A stretch of DNA of 64,000 nucleotides from Microbacteriaceae bacterium (GCA_025464995.1 JAODMO010000050.1:1-64000), one strand, 5' to 3'. Positions 8,720 through 17,330 are shown, counted from the first letter of the stretch. Notes: generated from the sequence alone by a model not told the origin. Numbers and translations: made by a program.

Positions 8720-9709
8720 ATGAGGATCAGCCTGATTTCCGGGGTCATGGCCGTCGTCGTCGCCGCCGCGTGCCTCGCGGGGTGTGCGGAGTCGACGCCC
8801 ACCGCGGCGCCGAGCGCCCAGCCGTCCGAGACTCCGAGCACGACTCCGGCCCCGGCGGTCGAGCCGAAGCAACTCCTCGACGGCGAATGCGCCGCCCTCT
8901 TCGGTGACGACGAGGTGAGCGCCGCCATCGGAGCACCAGTGGCTCCGCAGGCGACCGAGTGGGACCTCGACCCCGAATACGTCGCCCCGGCCCAATTGGG
9001 AGGCATCCGGTGCCTGTGGGGAGAATCCGACGATCCCGCGTCGCCTGGCCTCAGCGTCGTCGTGCTTCCCACGACCGCCCTGCCCGAGCCCGGCAGCCCC
9101 GAGCCGGAATGCACCGAGGGCTACGGATGCGTGTTCACCGCGGCGAGCGGCGCCTGGTCGCTCTTCGGGGTGTTGATGAATTCGGAGGTGCCCATCGCCA
9201 CCACGACAGCGGCGTATGAGTCGCTCGTGGCGTCGTTCACCGCGCGACTCGCGTCGGAGCCCGAGCCGCGGCGCTACAAGCCCGAGGGCGCATGGCCCGT
9301 CGTCAGCGACTGCTCCACCCTCGACGCGCAACGCCTCGTGGGTGCCGCGATCGGATCACCGGGCGCCGAGCCGATGCCGCTCGGCGGCGACGCGGAGACA
9401 AACGCCGGGATCTACCTCGCCGTCCGCTCGGCGAAAATCACGAACTGCGGATGGTCCGGCGACAGCGGCGCGGGGGTGGAGTTGAACGCCCTGCCCGGCG
9501 GCGCCTGGATCGAGGACGCGGTCGCCGCCGCGCCCGGCGCCACCCCCGCGGCTGTTCCCGGATCGACTTCCGCCTACACCGTCGGCGACAGGCTGCACGT
9601 CTTCGCTGGAGAGAACTGGTTCGTCCTCGACACCGCGGACACCTCCGATGCGGAGGCCCTCGCGACCGGGGCGTCCGAACTCGTCGCCGAACTCAACACG
9701 CTTCGATAG
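8720..9709 (+). CDS. Lipoprotein with two internally repeated Cys-paired domains
   Basis: 329 residues. Residues 1-21 are a lipoprotein signal peptide ending in the lipobox LAGC, with Cys22 the lipid-attached residue, followed by a Ser/Thr/Pro linker to about residue 48. The rest appears to be two homologous halves: C57-(9-13 residues)-AAIGAP ... C98-x-W and C198-(about 10)-AAIGSP ... C243-x-W, each probably disulfide-closed. Membrane-anchored and extracytoplasmic. This resembles DUF3558-type actinobacterial lipoproteins, but I do not recognise a specific family. Convergent with the GlxA-type regulator gene (7-bp gap). Confidence 0.8.
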   Translation: MRISLISGVMAVVVAAACLAGCAESTPTAAPSAQPSETPSTTPAPAVEPKQLLDGECAALFGDDEVSAAIGAPVAPQATEWDLDPEYVAPAQLGGIRCLWGESDDPASPGLSVVVLPTTALPEPGSPEPECTEGYGCVFTAASGAWSLFGVLMNSEVPIATTTAAYESLVASFTARLASEPEPRRYKPEGAWPVVSDCSTLDAQRLVGAAIGSPGAEPMPLGGDAETNAGIYLAVRSAKITNCGWSGDSGAGVELNALPGGAWIEDAVAAAPGATPAAVPGSTSAYTVGDRLHVFAGENWFVLDTADTSDAEALATGASELVAELNTLR

Positions 9710-9716
9710 CGCAGCG

Positions 9717-10670
9717 CTAGCCCGCCTCGCGCACCGCGAACGCGCGCCGGTACGCGGTCGGCGTCGTCTGCAGCACCTTGAGGAAGTGGTGTCGCATCAC
9801 CGACGCCGTGCCGAATCCCGTGTCCTGGGCGATCGTCTCGAGGGTCGAGTCGGTCTCCTCGAGCAGTTGCTGGGCGCGGATGATGCGCTGGCGGTTGAGC
9901 CAGGCCGACGGTGTCGTGCCCATGTCGGCGCGGAACCGTCGCGCGAAGGTGCGGCTCGACATGAGCGCTTTGCGCGCGAGATGGTCGACGGTCAGGTCTT
10001 CGTTGAGATTCTGCAGCATCCATTCGGCGACGGAGGCGAAGGAGTCGGCGCACACGGGCGAGACGGGCGACTGGATGTACTGCGACTGCCCGCCGTCGCG
10101 CTGCGGCGGCACGACCATGCGCCGCGCGATCACGTTGGTCGCCGAGGCGCCGAGCTCGGTGCGCACGATGTGCAGGGCGGCGTCGATGCCGGCGGCCGTG
10201 CCGGCGCTCGTGACGACATGGCGGTCTTCGACGAAGAGCACGTCGGGGTCGACCTCCGTCGCGGGGTAGTCGGAGGCGAGCCGGTCGGTGTGCATCCAGT
10301 GGGTCGTCGCCCGGCGTCCGTCGAGGATGCCGGCCTGGGCGAGGGCGAAGGCCCCGCTGCACACGCTGAGCACCCACGCCCCGCGTGCCTCTGCGGCGCG
10401 GATGACCTCGAGGTAGCGCTCGTCGACGCCGTCGATCTTGTGGGCGGGAACCGCGATGAGATCGGCGTGCGCCGCCGCCTCCAGCCCGTCGGGGATGACC
10501 ATGTCGTAGCCGAGGCTCGTGGTGACGGGTCCGGGGTCGGCCGTGACGATGCTGAAGTCGAACGTGGGTCCGCCCATCTCGCTTCGGTCGACGCCGAACA
10601 CCTCGCAGACGACTCCGAATTCGAAGGGGGCGACTCCGGGGATGGCGAGCAGGACGATGTTCTGGAGCAT
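9717..10670 (-). CDS. GlxA-family transcriptional regulator (DJ-1/PfpI domain plus AraC-type HTH)
   Basis: 317 residues. The N-terminal half is a class I glutamine amidotransferase-like (DJ-1/PfpI) domain with the nucleophile-elbow VLSVCSGAFALAQAG; the C-terminal about 95 residues are an AraC/XylS double HTH (LARKALMSSRTFARRFRADMG, then DTGFGTASVMRHHFLKV). Start set at 10670, where GAGGTG lies just upstream and the protein begins MLQNIVLLAIPGV as in the family; in-frame ATGs at 10682 and 10709 lack such a site. Family members often regulate nitrogen, osmolyte or stress genes. Here the target may be its own promoter or the divergent small ORF and galE. Confidence 0.85.
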   Translation of the reverse strand: MLQNIVLLAIPGVAPFEFGVVCEVFGVDRSEMGGPTFDFSIVTADPGPVTTSLGYDMVIPDGLEAAAHADLIAVPAHKIDGVDERYLEVIRAAEARGAWVLSVCSGAFALAQAGILDGRRATTHWMHTDRLASDYPATEVDPDVLFVEDRHVVTSAGTAAGIDAALHIVRTELGASATNVIARRMVVPPQRDGGQSQYIQSPVSPVCADSFASVAEWMLQNLNEDLTVDHLARKALMSSRTFARRFRADMGTTPSAWLNRQRIIRAQQLLEETDSTLETIAQDTGFGTASVMRHHFLKVLQTTPTAYRRAFAVREAG

Positions 10671-10678
10671 GGCACCTC

Positions 10679-10757
10679 GCATGGCAGTAATGAACCGATT
10701 CGTGACCATTCTGCCACTGTCGGCGGAATCGCGACAGTCATAGATTTACTGCCATGC
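10679..10757. promoter_or_regulatory. Nested inverted repeats upstream of the GlxA-type gene (putative operator)
   Basis: A perfect 12-bp inverted repeat, GCATGGCAGTAA (10679-10690) and TTACTGCCATGC (10746-10757), encloses a second perfect 7-bp repeat, ACTGTCG (10716-10722) and CGACAGT (10732-10738). The set spans the region just upstream of the GlxA-type regulator start and the divergent small ORF. AraC-type dimers commonly bind paired sites spaced over several helical turns, so autoregulation by the GlxA-type protein is plausible. Confidence 0.45.
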
Positions 10758-10858
10758 TAATTATGCCGATGGTGATGGGTGCACTCTCCGTATGGGCCGT
10801 CGTGGCATCCCTCGTCGTCTCCCTGCGGGATGGATACCGGCGCATCCCGACGCGATAG
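10754..10858 (+). CDS. Very small single-pass membrane protein (34 aa, putative)
   Basis: Starts MLIMPMVMGALSVWAVVASL and ends in a short basic tail, SLRDGYRRIPTR. Residues about 2-23 are a hydrophobic helix. The ending resembles small actinobacterial membrane proteins that finish with a DGYRR-P-T/R tail, which is why I list it. There is no ribosome binding site and its start lies inside the inverted repeat above, so translation is unproven. Its stop codon is part of the TAGCGT hexamer proposed as the -10 of galE, 9 bp downstream. Function unknown. Confidence 0.4.
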   Translation: MLIMPMVMGALSVWAVVASLVVSLRDGYRRIPTR

Positions 10859-10867
10859 CGTTGGGGT
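10856..10867 (+). promoter_or_regulatory. Leaderless-type -10 element
   Basis: TAGCGT (10856-10861) followed by six bases and the ATG of galE. Confidence 0.45.
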
Positions 10868-11830
10868 ATGACATGGCTGGTAACGGGTGGAGCAGGGTAT
10901 ATCGGGTCGCACGTCGTGAGGGCCCTCACGGATGTCGGGCTGGCAACGGTCGTCGTCGACGACCTGTCGAGCGGCTTCCGCGAGTTCGTGCCGATGGACG
11001 TGCCGCTCGTCGAGGGCACCATCCTCGACGGCCCGCTGCTCGAACGCGTGATCGACTTCCACAAGGTCACCGGCGTCATCCACGTAGCGGGCTACAAGTA
11101 CGCCGGGGTGAGTGTGCAGCGACCGCTGCACACCTACGAGCAGAACGTCACGGGCACCGCGGTGCTGTTGGGCGCGATGGCCGAGAAGGGTGTCGACAAA
11201 ATGGTGTTCTCGTCGAGCGCCGCCGTCTATGGCACGCCTCCGACCGAGCTCGTGACCGAGGGCACACCGAAAGACCCGCAGTCGCCCTACGGTGAGTCGA
11301 AGCTCATTGGTGAATGGCTGTTGCGCGACCTGGCCGTTGCCGAGGGGCTCCGGCACACGTCGCTTCGATACTTCAATGTCGTCGGCTCGGGCACACCAGA
11401 CGTCTACGACGCGAGCCCGCACAACCTCTTCCCGCTCGTCTTCGCCGCCCTCAAGAACGGCAAGACGCCGCGCATCAACGGCAACGACTACCCGACCCCC
11501 GACGGCACCAACGTGCGCGACTACATCCATGTGGCCGACCTCGCGGTGTCGCATGTCGCCGCCGCCCGGCGACTGGATGCCGGCGAGCCGCTCGAACCCG
11601 CCTACAACCTCGGAAGCGGCGAGGGCAGCTCCGTCGGCGACATCATGCGCGCCGTGGCGGAGGTCACGGGCATCGACTTCGAGCCGGAGATCGCCCCGCG
11701 GCGCCCGGGCGACCCCGCACGCATTGTCGCCGCGGGCGACCTCGCCGCGCGCGACCTCGACTGGAAGATGCGCCACACGCTCCGCGAGATGGTGTCGAGC
11801 GCGTGGGAAGCGACACGCGGCGCGTCGTAA
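10868..11830 (+). CDS. galE: UDP-glucose 4-epimerase
   Basis: 320 residues, short for GalE but complete. It interconverts UDP-glucose and UDP-galactose with bound NAD. Seen: the Rossmann glycine motif VTGGAGYIGSHVV at the N-terminus, DDLSSG for adenosine-ribose binding, FSSSAAVYG with the catalytic Ser, and SPYGESK with catalytic Tyr and Lys (YxxxK), then RYFNVVGSG. The substrate domain ends with REMVSSAWEATR. It supplies UDP-galactose for the envelope glycans whose machinery lies on both sides (polysaccharide cluster and membrane glycosyltransferase). Confidence 0.93.
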   Translation: MTWLVTGGAGYIGSHVVRALTDVGLATVVVDDLSSGFREFVPMDVPLVEGTILDGPLLERVIDFHKVTGVIHVAGYKYAGVSVQRPLHTYEQNVTGTAVLLGAMAEKGVDKMVFSSSAAVYGTPPTELVTEGTPKDPQSPYGESKLIGEWLLRDLAVAEGLRHTSLRYFNVVGSGTPDVYDASPHNLFPLVFAALKNGKTPRINGNDYPTPDGTNVRDYIHVADLAVSHVAAARRLDAGEPLEPAYNLGSGEGSSVGDIMRAVAEVTGIDFEPEIAPRRPGDPARIVAAGDLAARDLDWKMRHTLREMVSSAWEATRGAS

Positions 11831-11866
11831 CCCTCTTATCGGGGTCGAGGGTTTTATCATTCCGAC

Positions 11867-11895
11867 TTGACTCTCGCGAACTACACCGGTGTAAT
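11867..11895 (+). promoter_or_regulatory. Promoter of whiB2-type gene overlapped by a 12-bp palindrome
   Basis: TTGACT (11867-11872), 17-nt spacer, TGTAAT (11890-11895). The perfect palindrome TACACCGGTGTA (11882-11893) runs into the -10, where a bound dimer would block RNA polymerase. Transcription would begin about 40 nt before the WhiB start codon. Confidence 0.5.
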
Positions 11896-11945
11896 TATCT
11901 CTAACGCAATGCGGTCAATCGGACCGAGCGGCAAGGGGTAGAGCA

Positions 11946-12263
11946 ATGGCGAACAGCGAATATCGCGCCAACGTTCCCGACGACTGGTTCGTCGATCCCG
12001 TTCGACTCGGTGTTCCGGGAGTTCGCAAGGCAGAGGTCGAAGACAACCCCCTCGCCTGGCAGACAGACTCGCTCTGCGCCCAGACCGACCCCGAGGCATT
12101 CTTCCCCGAAAAGGGTGGCTCGACCCGCGAGGCCAAGAAGATCTGCGGCTCGTGCGAGGTGCGTTCCAGCTGCCTCGAGTACGCCCTCGAGAACGACGAG
12201 CGCTTCGGTATCTGGGGCGGCCTGTCTGAGCGGGAACGCCGCAAACTGCGCAAGCGCGCGTAG
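11946..12263 (+). CDS. whiB2: WhiB-family iron-sulfur regulator (WhiB2/WhmD type)
   Basis: 105 residues. Four cysteines typical of [4Fe-4S] ligation are Cys44, Cys67, Cys70 and Cys76 (C-x22-C-x2-C-x5-C), followed by the GIWGG turn at 88-92 and a basic C-terminal tail ERRKLRKRA. An AAGGGG lies 8-13 bases before the ATG. WhiB2/WhmD acts in cell division and septation in actinobacteria. The assignment to the WhiB2 subgroup rests on the adjoining glycosyltransferase-DUF5719-DUF3499-manB order, which accompanies whiB2 in this phylum. Confidence 0.92.
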   Translation: MANSEYRANVPDDWFVDPVRLGVPGVRKAEVEDNPLAWQTDSLCAQTDPEAFFPEKGGSTREAKKICGSCEVRSSCLEYALENDERFGIWGGLSERERRKLRKRA

Positions 12264-12383
12264 CGTCCACACCGCGAGAAGCGCGGCGTCCACCTGGTCT
12301 GCCGAACGCCGACGCCCCCGGAACGCTGGCTGTGGATTGCGAGCCTCGGCGCGTGTCAGCCGTGGTCATCGGCCGGAGACACC

Positions 12384-12396
12384 TAGGCTCGCCACG
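12384..12396 (+). promoter_or_regulatory. Leaderless-type -10 element
   Basis: TAGGCT (12384-12389) followed by seven bases and the ATG of the membrane glycosyltransferase gene. Confidence 0.45.
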
Positions 12397-15258
12397 ATGC
12401 AACCGAGAGTCACAGCAATACTCGTCGCCCGAAATGGGGCCGACTATCTCCAGCGAACCCTCTCCGCACTGCACGGACAGACCCGCACACCGGATGTCAC
12501 GGTTCTCACGGATGACTCTTCGACCGATGGCTCGGCGGCGATGCTGGCCGCCGCGGACGCCACGATCTTCGTGCCCTCCGCGGGTGGCGCTGCCGGTTTC
12601 GGCGCGGCGGTGGCCCGTGCGCTGGCGGCCCTCGACGCGAGCGCGGATCCGGGCGCTGCCGCCGACACCGACAGCTGGCTCTGGCTGCTCGGTCACGACA
12701 ACGCGCCGGCGCCGACGGCCCTGGCGGCACTGCTCGCCGCCGTCGAGATCGCCCCGTCCGTCGCGGTAGCCGGCCCGAAACTCATGCGTTGGAACACCGG
12801 CGACGTCATCGAGTCGTACGGCGAGACGCTCACGCGGCTCGGCGCATCCGTCTCCCTCGTCTCGGGCGAACTCGACCAGGCCCAGCACGACCGGCACAAC
12901 GACATGCTCGGCCTCGCCGCCGGAGGCATGCTCGTGCGGCGCAGCGCGTGGGACGCGATCGGCGGGTTCGACCCCGCCCTTCCCGCGGTCGACGCGGCCC
13001 TCGACTTCTGCGTGCGCGTGCGGCTCGCGGGGCACCGGGTGGTCGGAGTCCCCGACGCCCGGGTCTCGAGCGCCGGTGCCGCGGAGGACTTCGGCCGACC
13101 GCCCGTCACCCTGCGAGCGGCCAACGGACTGCACCGCCGGGCGCAGCTGCACCGCCGTCTCGTGTACGCCCCCATCGTTGCGGTTCCCTTCCACTGGCTG
13201 TCTCTCGTGCCTCTCGCCTTCGTGCGCACCATCTGGCACCTGCTCGGCAAGCGCCCCGGACTCATCGCGAGCGAGTTCTCTGCCGCATTCCTCGCCGCGC
13301 TCGACGGCGGAGTGCTGCCCGCGCGCAGGGCCCTGCGCCGCTCGCGAGTGCTCGGCTGGGCGGCCATAGCCCCGCTGCGGATGCCGCCGCGCGACGTGCG
13401 CGAGTTGCGGGCGACCCAGCGCGCCATCCTCGCCGCCCCGGACGCGGGGGCGGCCCAGGGGTCGGAGGTCGGCCGGGCCAGCTTCTTCTCCGATGGCGGC
13501 GCATGGATCGTGCTGCTCGCCGCCACCGTCGGCGCGGTCGCATTCGGCCCGCTCTTCGGCGCGGCGGCTGTGACCGGAGGCGCGTTGCTGCCGGTGAGCA
13601 CCGGCTTCCGCGAGCTGTGGGCCAACGTCGGCTATGGCTGGCACGACATCGGTGGCGGGTTCGTCGGCGCCGCCGACCCCTTCGCCTTCGTCGTCGCGAT
13701 CCTCGGCACGCTCACGTTCTGGGCGCCGTCGCAGAGCATCGTCGTGCTGTACTTCGCGGCGCTCCCGCTCGCCGCCCTCGGTGCGTGGTGGTGCGCTGCA
13801 CGCTTCTCCGAGCGCGGCTGGGCGCCCGGGGTCGCCGCGGTTCTGTGGGCGTTCGCGCCTCCCTTCCTCGCCGCACTCAACGGGGGACACCTCGGGGCGG
13901 TGATCGCCCACCTCCTGCTGCCGTGGATCGTGGTGACGCTCGTGAACGCCGCCCGCAGCTGGTCGGCCAGCGCGGCGTGCTCCCTCCTCTTCGCCGCCAC
14001 GATCGCGGCGGCGCCATCCCTCGCGCCCGCACTGCTCCTCGGCTGGCTGGCGTGGATGATCGCGCGCCCAAGGAGCATCCACCGGCTCTTCGGCATCGTC
14101 ATCCCCGCCCTCGTTCTGTTCGCGCCCCTCGTCGTGCAGCAGGTTCTGCGCTCCAACGCGCTCGGGCTCGCTGCCGACCCGGGTGCACCGGTCGTCGCGG
14201 GCACCGCCTCCGGATGGCAGCTCGCGCTCGGTTCGCCGCTCAACGGCTACAGCGGCTGGAGCGACATCGCGAGCGCGTTCGGGTGGCACGACCTCGCCGC
14301 GCCCGTCATCGTGGCGGCACTGCTCGCACCGCTCGCCGTGCTCGCACTGCTCGCGCTCTTCCTCCCCGGCTCTCGTCGGGCCATCCCCGCCATGGTCGTC
14401 GCGTTGGCCGGATTCGCGACCGCCGTCGTGGCGGCGCACGTGCAGGTCGCCCATGTCGGCATCGCGACAGCGCCCCTCTGGCCCGGCAACGGTCTCAGCC
14501 TGTTCTGGCTGGGGCTCATCGGAGCCGCCGTCGTCGCGCTCGAGGTGCTCGGCCGCGCCGTCATCGTGCCCGCCCTGCTCGTCGCCGCGACGACGATGGT
14601 TCTCGCCGGTCCGCTGCTCGCCGCGCCGATCTCCGGCGACAGCGCCATCCGGGCCAGCACCGGTCGGATGCTGCCAGCCTTTGTGTCCGCGGAGGCAGCC
14701 GGGAATCCCGCTCTCGGAACCCTCGTGCTCACTGCCCAACCCGACGGCTCGCTCGCGGCGAACCTGCAGCGCGGCGAGGGAACGACCCTCGACGCGCAGT
14801 CCACGCTCGCGTCGACGAACCCCCGACCGACCGACGCGCAGCAACGACTCGCGACTCTCGCCGGAAATCTCGCCTCGAAGAGCGGTTTCGACACCGTCGC
14901 CGAGTTGCAGGAACTGCAGATAGGTTTCGTCCTCGCCCCGAAGACCTCCGGCGAGGAGGCAGTGCAGACCCGCAAGCGCGCGACCGAGGCGCTCGACGGC
15001 AACGCCTCCCTGACCGCGATCGGAGAGACGGCCACCGGTTTCCTGTGGCGCTTGGGCGCGCTCGAACCCGGTGCCGCGCCGACCGGACCCGGTCCGCTCG
15101 GGTCTCCGCTCGGCGTCATCGTCACCCTCGCCCAATCCATCGTGCTCATCGGCGCGCTGCTGCTCGCGGTGCCGACCGGCGGCCGGCGGCGGCGGCGCAC
15201 CACCCCCCACGGGCCCAGCGAGCCCGCACCCACCTTCGAGGAGGACGACGGTGTCTGA
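12397..15258 (+). CDS. Family 2 glycosyltransferase fused to a large multi-pass membrane domain
   Basis: 953 residues. Residues 1 to about 240 are a GT-A glycosyltransferase: MQPRVTAILVARNGADYLQ, TVLTDDSSTDGS for nucleotide binding, and a GGMLVRRSAWDAIGGFDP acceptor region. From about residue 260 there are repeated hydrophobic segments (roughly a dozen) separated by short loops, then an extracytoplasmic stretch of about 150 residues before a last membrane helix near the end (VTLAQSIVLIGALLLAVP). Likely transfers a sugar to a lipid carrier or cell-wall polymer, and may also move the product. The start at 12397 is where similarity to GT2 begins. It overlaps the DUF5719 gene by 8 bp. Confidence 0.85.
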   Translation: MQPRVTAILVARNGADYLQRTLSALHGQTRTPDVTVLTDDSSTDGSAAMLAAADATIFVPSAGGAAGFGAAVARALAALDASADPGAAADTDSWLWLLGHDNAPAPTALAALLAAVEIAPSVAVAGPKLMRWNTGDVIESYGETLTRLGASVSLVSGELDQAQHDRHNDMLGLAAGGMLVRRSAWDAIGGFDPALPAVDAALDFCVRVRLAGHRVVGVPDARVSSAGAAEDFGRPPVTLRAANGLHRRAQLHRRLVYAPIVAVPFHWLSLVPLAFVRTIWHLLGKRPGLIASEFSAAFLAALDGGVLPARRALRRSRVLGWAAIAPLRMPPRDVRELRATQRAILAAPDAGAAQGSEVGRASFFSDGGAWIVLLAATVGAVAFGPLFGAAAVTGGALLPVSTGFRELWANVGYGWHDIGGGFVGAADPFAFVVAILGTLTFWAPSQSIVVLYFAALPLAALGAWWCAARFSERGWAPGVAAVLWAFAPPFLAALNGGHLGAVIAHLLLPWIVVTLVNAARSWSASAACSLLFAATIAAAPSLAPALLLGWLAWMIARPRSIHRLFGIVIPALVLFAPLVVQQVLRSNALGLAADPGAPVVAGTASGWQLALGSPLNGYSGWSDIASAFGWHDLAAPVIVAALLAPLAVLALLALFLPGSRRAIPAMVVALAGFATAVVAAHVQVAHVGIATAPLWPGNGLSLFWLGLIGAAVVALEVLGRAVIVPALLVAATTMVLAGPLLAAPISGDSAIRASTGRMLPAFVSAEAAGNPALGTLVLTAQPDGSLAANLQRGEGTTLDAQSTLASTNPRPTDAQQRLATLAGNLASKSGFDTVAELQELQIGFVLAPKTSGEEAVQTRKRATEALDGNASLTAIGETATGFLWRLGALEPGAAPTGPGPLGSPLGVIVTLAQSIVLIGALLLAVPTGGRRRRRTTPHGPSEPAPTFEEDDGV

Positions 15259-16777
15259 CCCGACGATCGAACCGATCCAGCCCGTGGGCGACGACTATCC
15301 GGTCGACGAGAACGAGGCGCCCGCCGCCAAGCCCAGGCGCACCGCGAAGGGCGCGGCCATCGTCGGCGTGCGTGTCGTCGCGGGCACCGTGGGCCTCGTC
15401 GTCGCCGCGGCCGCCATAGCGGCAGCCGCGCTCGTGCCCCTCCCGACCATCGCACGGCCCCCGCATCCGGTGACCGTCACGCCGGTGCCCACGGCGCAAG
15501 AGCTCGTGTGCCCGGGGTCCCTGCTCCGGCTCGGTGACGAGACCGGGCAGGGCGCATCGACCGCGGCGCCGATCGGTGAGGCCTCGCTGCGCTACGACGC
15601 GTCGGGTGGCAGGGTCACGGCCGCTCCGCTCGCCGCTTCCGGCGCGGTCGGATCCCCGGTTCTCATCAGTTCTCCGGTCGGAAGCTCCGCCGACGACGAG
15701 ATCCTCGTCGCGGGCGCCCAGACGGAGGTTGCCGCGAGCGGCGAGTTCGGCGGGCTCGCCGCGACCGACTGCGTGGGCGTCGCCACCGACACCTGGCTTG
15801 TCGGGGGCTCGACCTGGGTCGGGCGCACGACCCTCGTGACACTGGCCAACCCGAGCGACACCGTCTCGACGGTCTCCCTCGAGATGGCAGCGGAAGAGGG
15901 ACCGATCGCCGCGCCCGGCGCGACAGGCATCGTCGTGCAACCGCACAGCCAGCGCGTGCTCTCCCTCGCCGGATTCGCACCCGACGTCGAGCTGCCCGTC
16001 GTCCACGTCGTCAGCCGTGGTGGCCAGATCGTGGCGAACCTGCAGCAGGCGACCGTGCGTGGCCTCGAGCCCGGCGGCGTCGACATCATCGCCGCGACCG
16101 CGTCGCCGTCGACGTCGCAGGTCATCCCCGGCGTCGTCGTCGCCGGGTCGGATGCCGTCGCGACACGCATCGGGGAGGAGGGCTACGCCGACCTCGCCAC
16201 GGTCGTGCGTGTCTACGTTCCCGGCGACGAGCCGACCACCGCCCAGGTGAGCGTGATCGCCGACGACGGCAGCCCGACCGGCGCGTCGTTCTCCGTCGAA
16301 CTCGAGCCGGGCATCGTCGACGACCTGCCCATCGACGGGCTCGTCGACGGCAACTACACGGTGAGCGTCGACACGACCGTGCCGGTCGTGGCCGGCGTAC
16401 GCGTCTCGACGGTCGCGACATCCATCGACCCGGCCGTCCGCGGCGGCAGCGACTTCGCCTGGCTCGCCGCGTCGCCCGCACTCGACAATGACGCGCTCGT
16501 GACGATCGCGTCGGGAGCGACCCCGCGCATCCACCTGTTCAACCCCACGTCGGAGGCGGCGGACGTCACCCTGACAAGCGGCGATGCCGACGACATCCAG
16601 CTCACCGTCGAGGCGAGGTCGTCGGCATCGGTCGCGGTAGACGCCGGCAGCACGTACAAGATCAGCCACTTCGACTCCCTCGTGGGGGCCGTCAGCTACA
16701 CGGGCCCCGGAGTCGTCGCGGGCCATCCGGTGCAGCCACCCGCGCAGGGCGCCGGGCCCATCCGAGTGCTGCCGTAG
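15251..16777 (+). CDS. DUF5719 family membrane-anchored envelope protein
   Basis: 508 residues from the GTG at 15251, which overlaps the preceding stop codon by 8 bp, so the two are translationally coupled. A short acidic cytoplasmic N-terminus and a basic patch KPRRTAKG precede one membrane helix (about 37-60, rich in Ala/Val), and the remainder is exported: Ser/Thr/Val-rich beta-structured repeats containing VTLANPSDTVSTVSLEM-like segments. This is the actinobacterial DUF5719 family, found next to the WhiB2-linked glycosyltransferase. It has no known enzymatic activity and presumably assists the transferase at the outer face of the membrane. Confidence 0.82.
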   Translation: MSDPTIEPIQPVGDDYPVDENEAPAAKPRRTAKGAAIVGVRVVAGTVGLVVAAAAIAAAALVPLPTIARPPHPVTVTPVPTAQELVCPGSLLRLGDETGQGASTAAPIGEASLRYDASGGRVTAAPLAASGAVGSPVLISSPVGSSADDEILVAGAQTEVAASGEFGGLAATDCVGVATDTWLVGGSTWVGRTTLVTLANPSDTVSTVSLEMAAEEGPIAAPGATGIVVQPHSQRVLSLAGFAPDVELPVVHVVSRGGQIVANLQQATVRGLEPGGVDIIAATASPSTSQVIPGVVVAGSDAVATRIGEEGYADLATVVRVYVPGDEPTTAQVSVIADDGSPTGASFSVELEPGIVDDLPIDGLVDGNYTVSVDTTVPVVAGVRVSTVATSIDPAVRGGSDFAWLAASPALDNDALVTIASGATPRIHLFNPTSEAADVTLTSGDADDIQLTVEARSSASVAVDAGSTYKISHFDSLVGAVSYTGPGVVAGHPVQPPAQGAGPIRVLP

Positions 16778-16822
16778 GCCGCCGTCGTCTCATCCGCGGG
16801 TCGTCGAGGGCGACGCGCGGCG

Positions 16823-17266
16823 TCAGTGGTTGTGGAACCGGTCGGGAGCCAGGTCCCACGGGTCCTTGCCGAGCAGCTCTGCGACGGCGCGGAATACGCA
16901 GGTCTCGACCATCATCCGGCGGTGCATCTCGTCGTGGCGGTGGAGGTGCGACAGGCGTTCGATCGGCAGCCGGTAGAGCACGACGCGATGCTCGTTCGGA
17001 AACACCCGCCAGCGGTCGACGCCGGGGGAGACCCCCAGCTCGGCGGGCATCGCGGCCACCTCGAACACGACGTTCGCGAGCTCGGCGGGCCAGATGTCTT
17101 TGAGGTATTCGGCGGTCGAGGCGATGGTCATGTCGAAGATCTCGGCACGGATGCGCAGCGGAGGCAGGTGCGGACCGGTGACGGCCGCACGGATGCCTCG
17201 TCCGTGCCGGTCGCGCGAGCGCCCACGTGCCGACGCCGGCGTACTGCTCCTTCGCGACCTGACCAT
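16823..17266 (-). CDS. Rv3259-like metallopeptidase-family protein lacking HExxH
   Basis: 147 residues. Matches a conserved actinobacterial protein encoded between whiB2 and manB (Rv3259 in Mycobacterium tuberculosis), often labelled metallopeptidase family. Visible landmarks are the basic start with RDRHGRGIR, FDMTIASTAEYLKDIWPAELANVVFEV, and RVVLYRLPIERLSHLHRHDEM. The zincin HExxH motif is absent; the corresponding helix reads RMMVETCVFRAVAELLG, so peptidase activity is doubtful. It is on the opposite strand to its neighbours, divergent from the DUF3499 gene (64-bp gap). Confidence 0.75.
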   Translation of the reverse strand: MVRSRRSSTPASARGRSRDRHGRGIRAAVTGPHLPPLRIRAEIFDMTIASTAEYLKDIWPAELANVVFEVAAMPAELGVSPGVDRWRVFPNEHRVVLYRLPIERLSHLHRHDEMHRRMMVETCVFRAVAELLGKDPWDLAPDRFHNH

Positions 17267-17330
17267 CAGTCCAGTGTATTGCGATGCCGCGTTCGCGGCC
17301 GTCGTCCGCGGGTTCTAGGCTGGGGTCACG

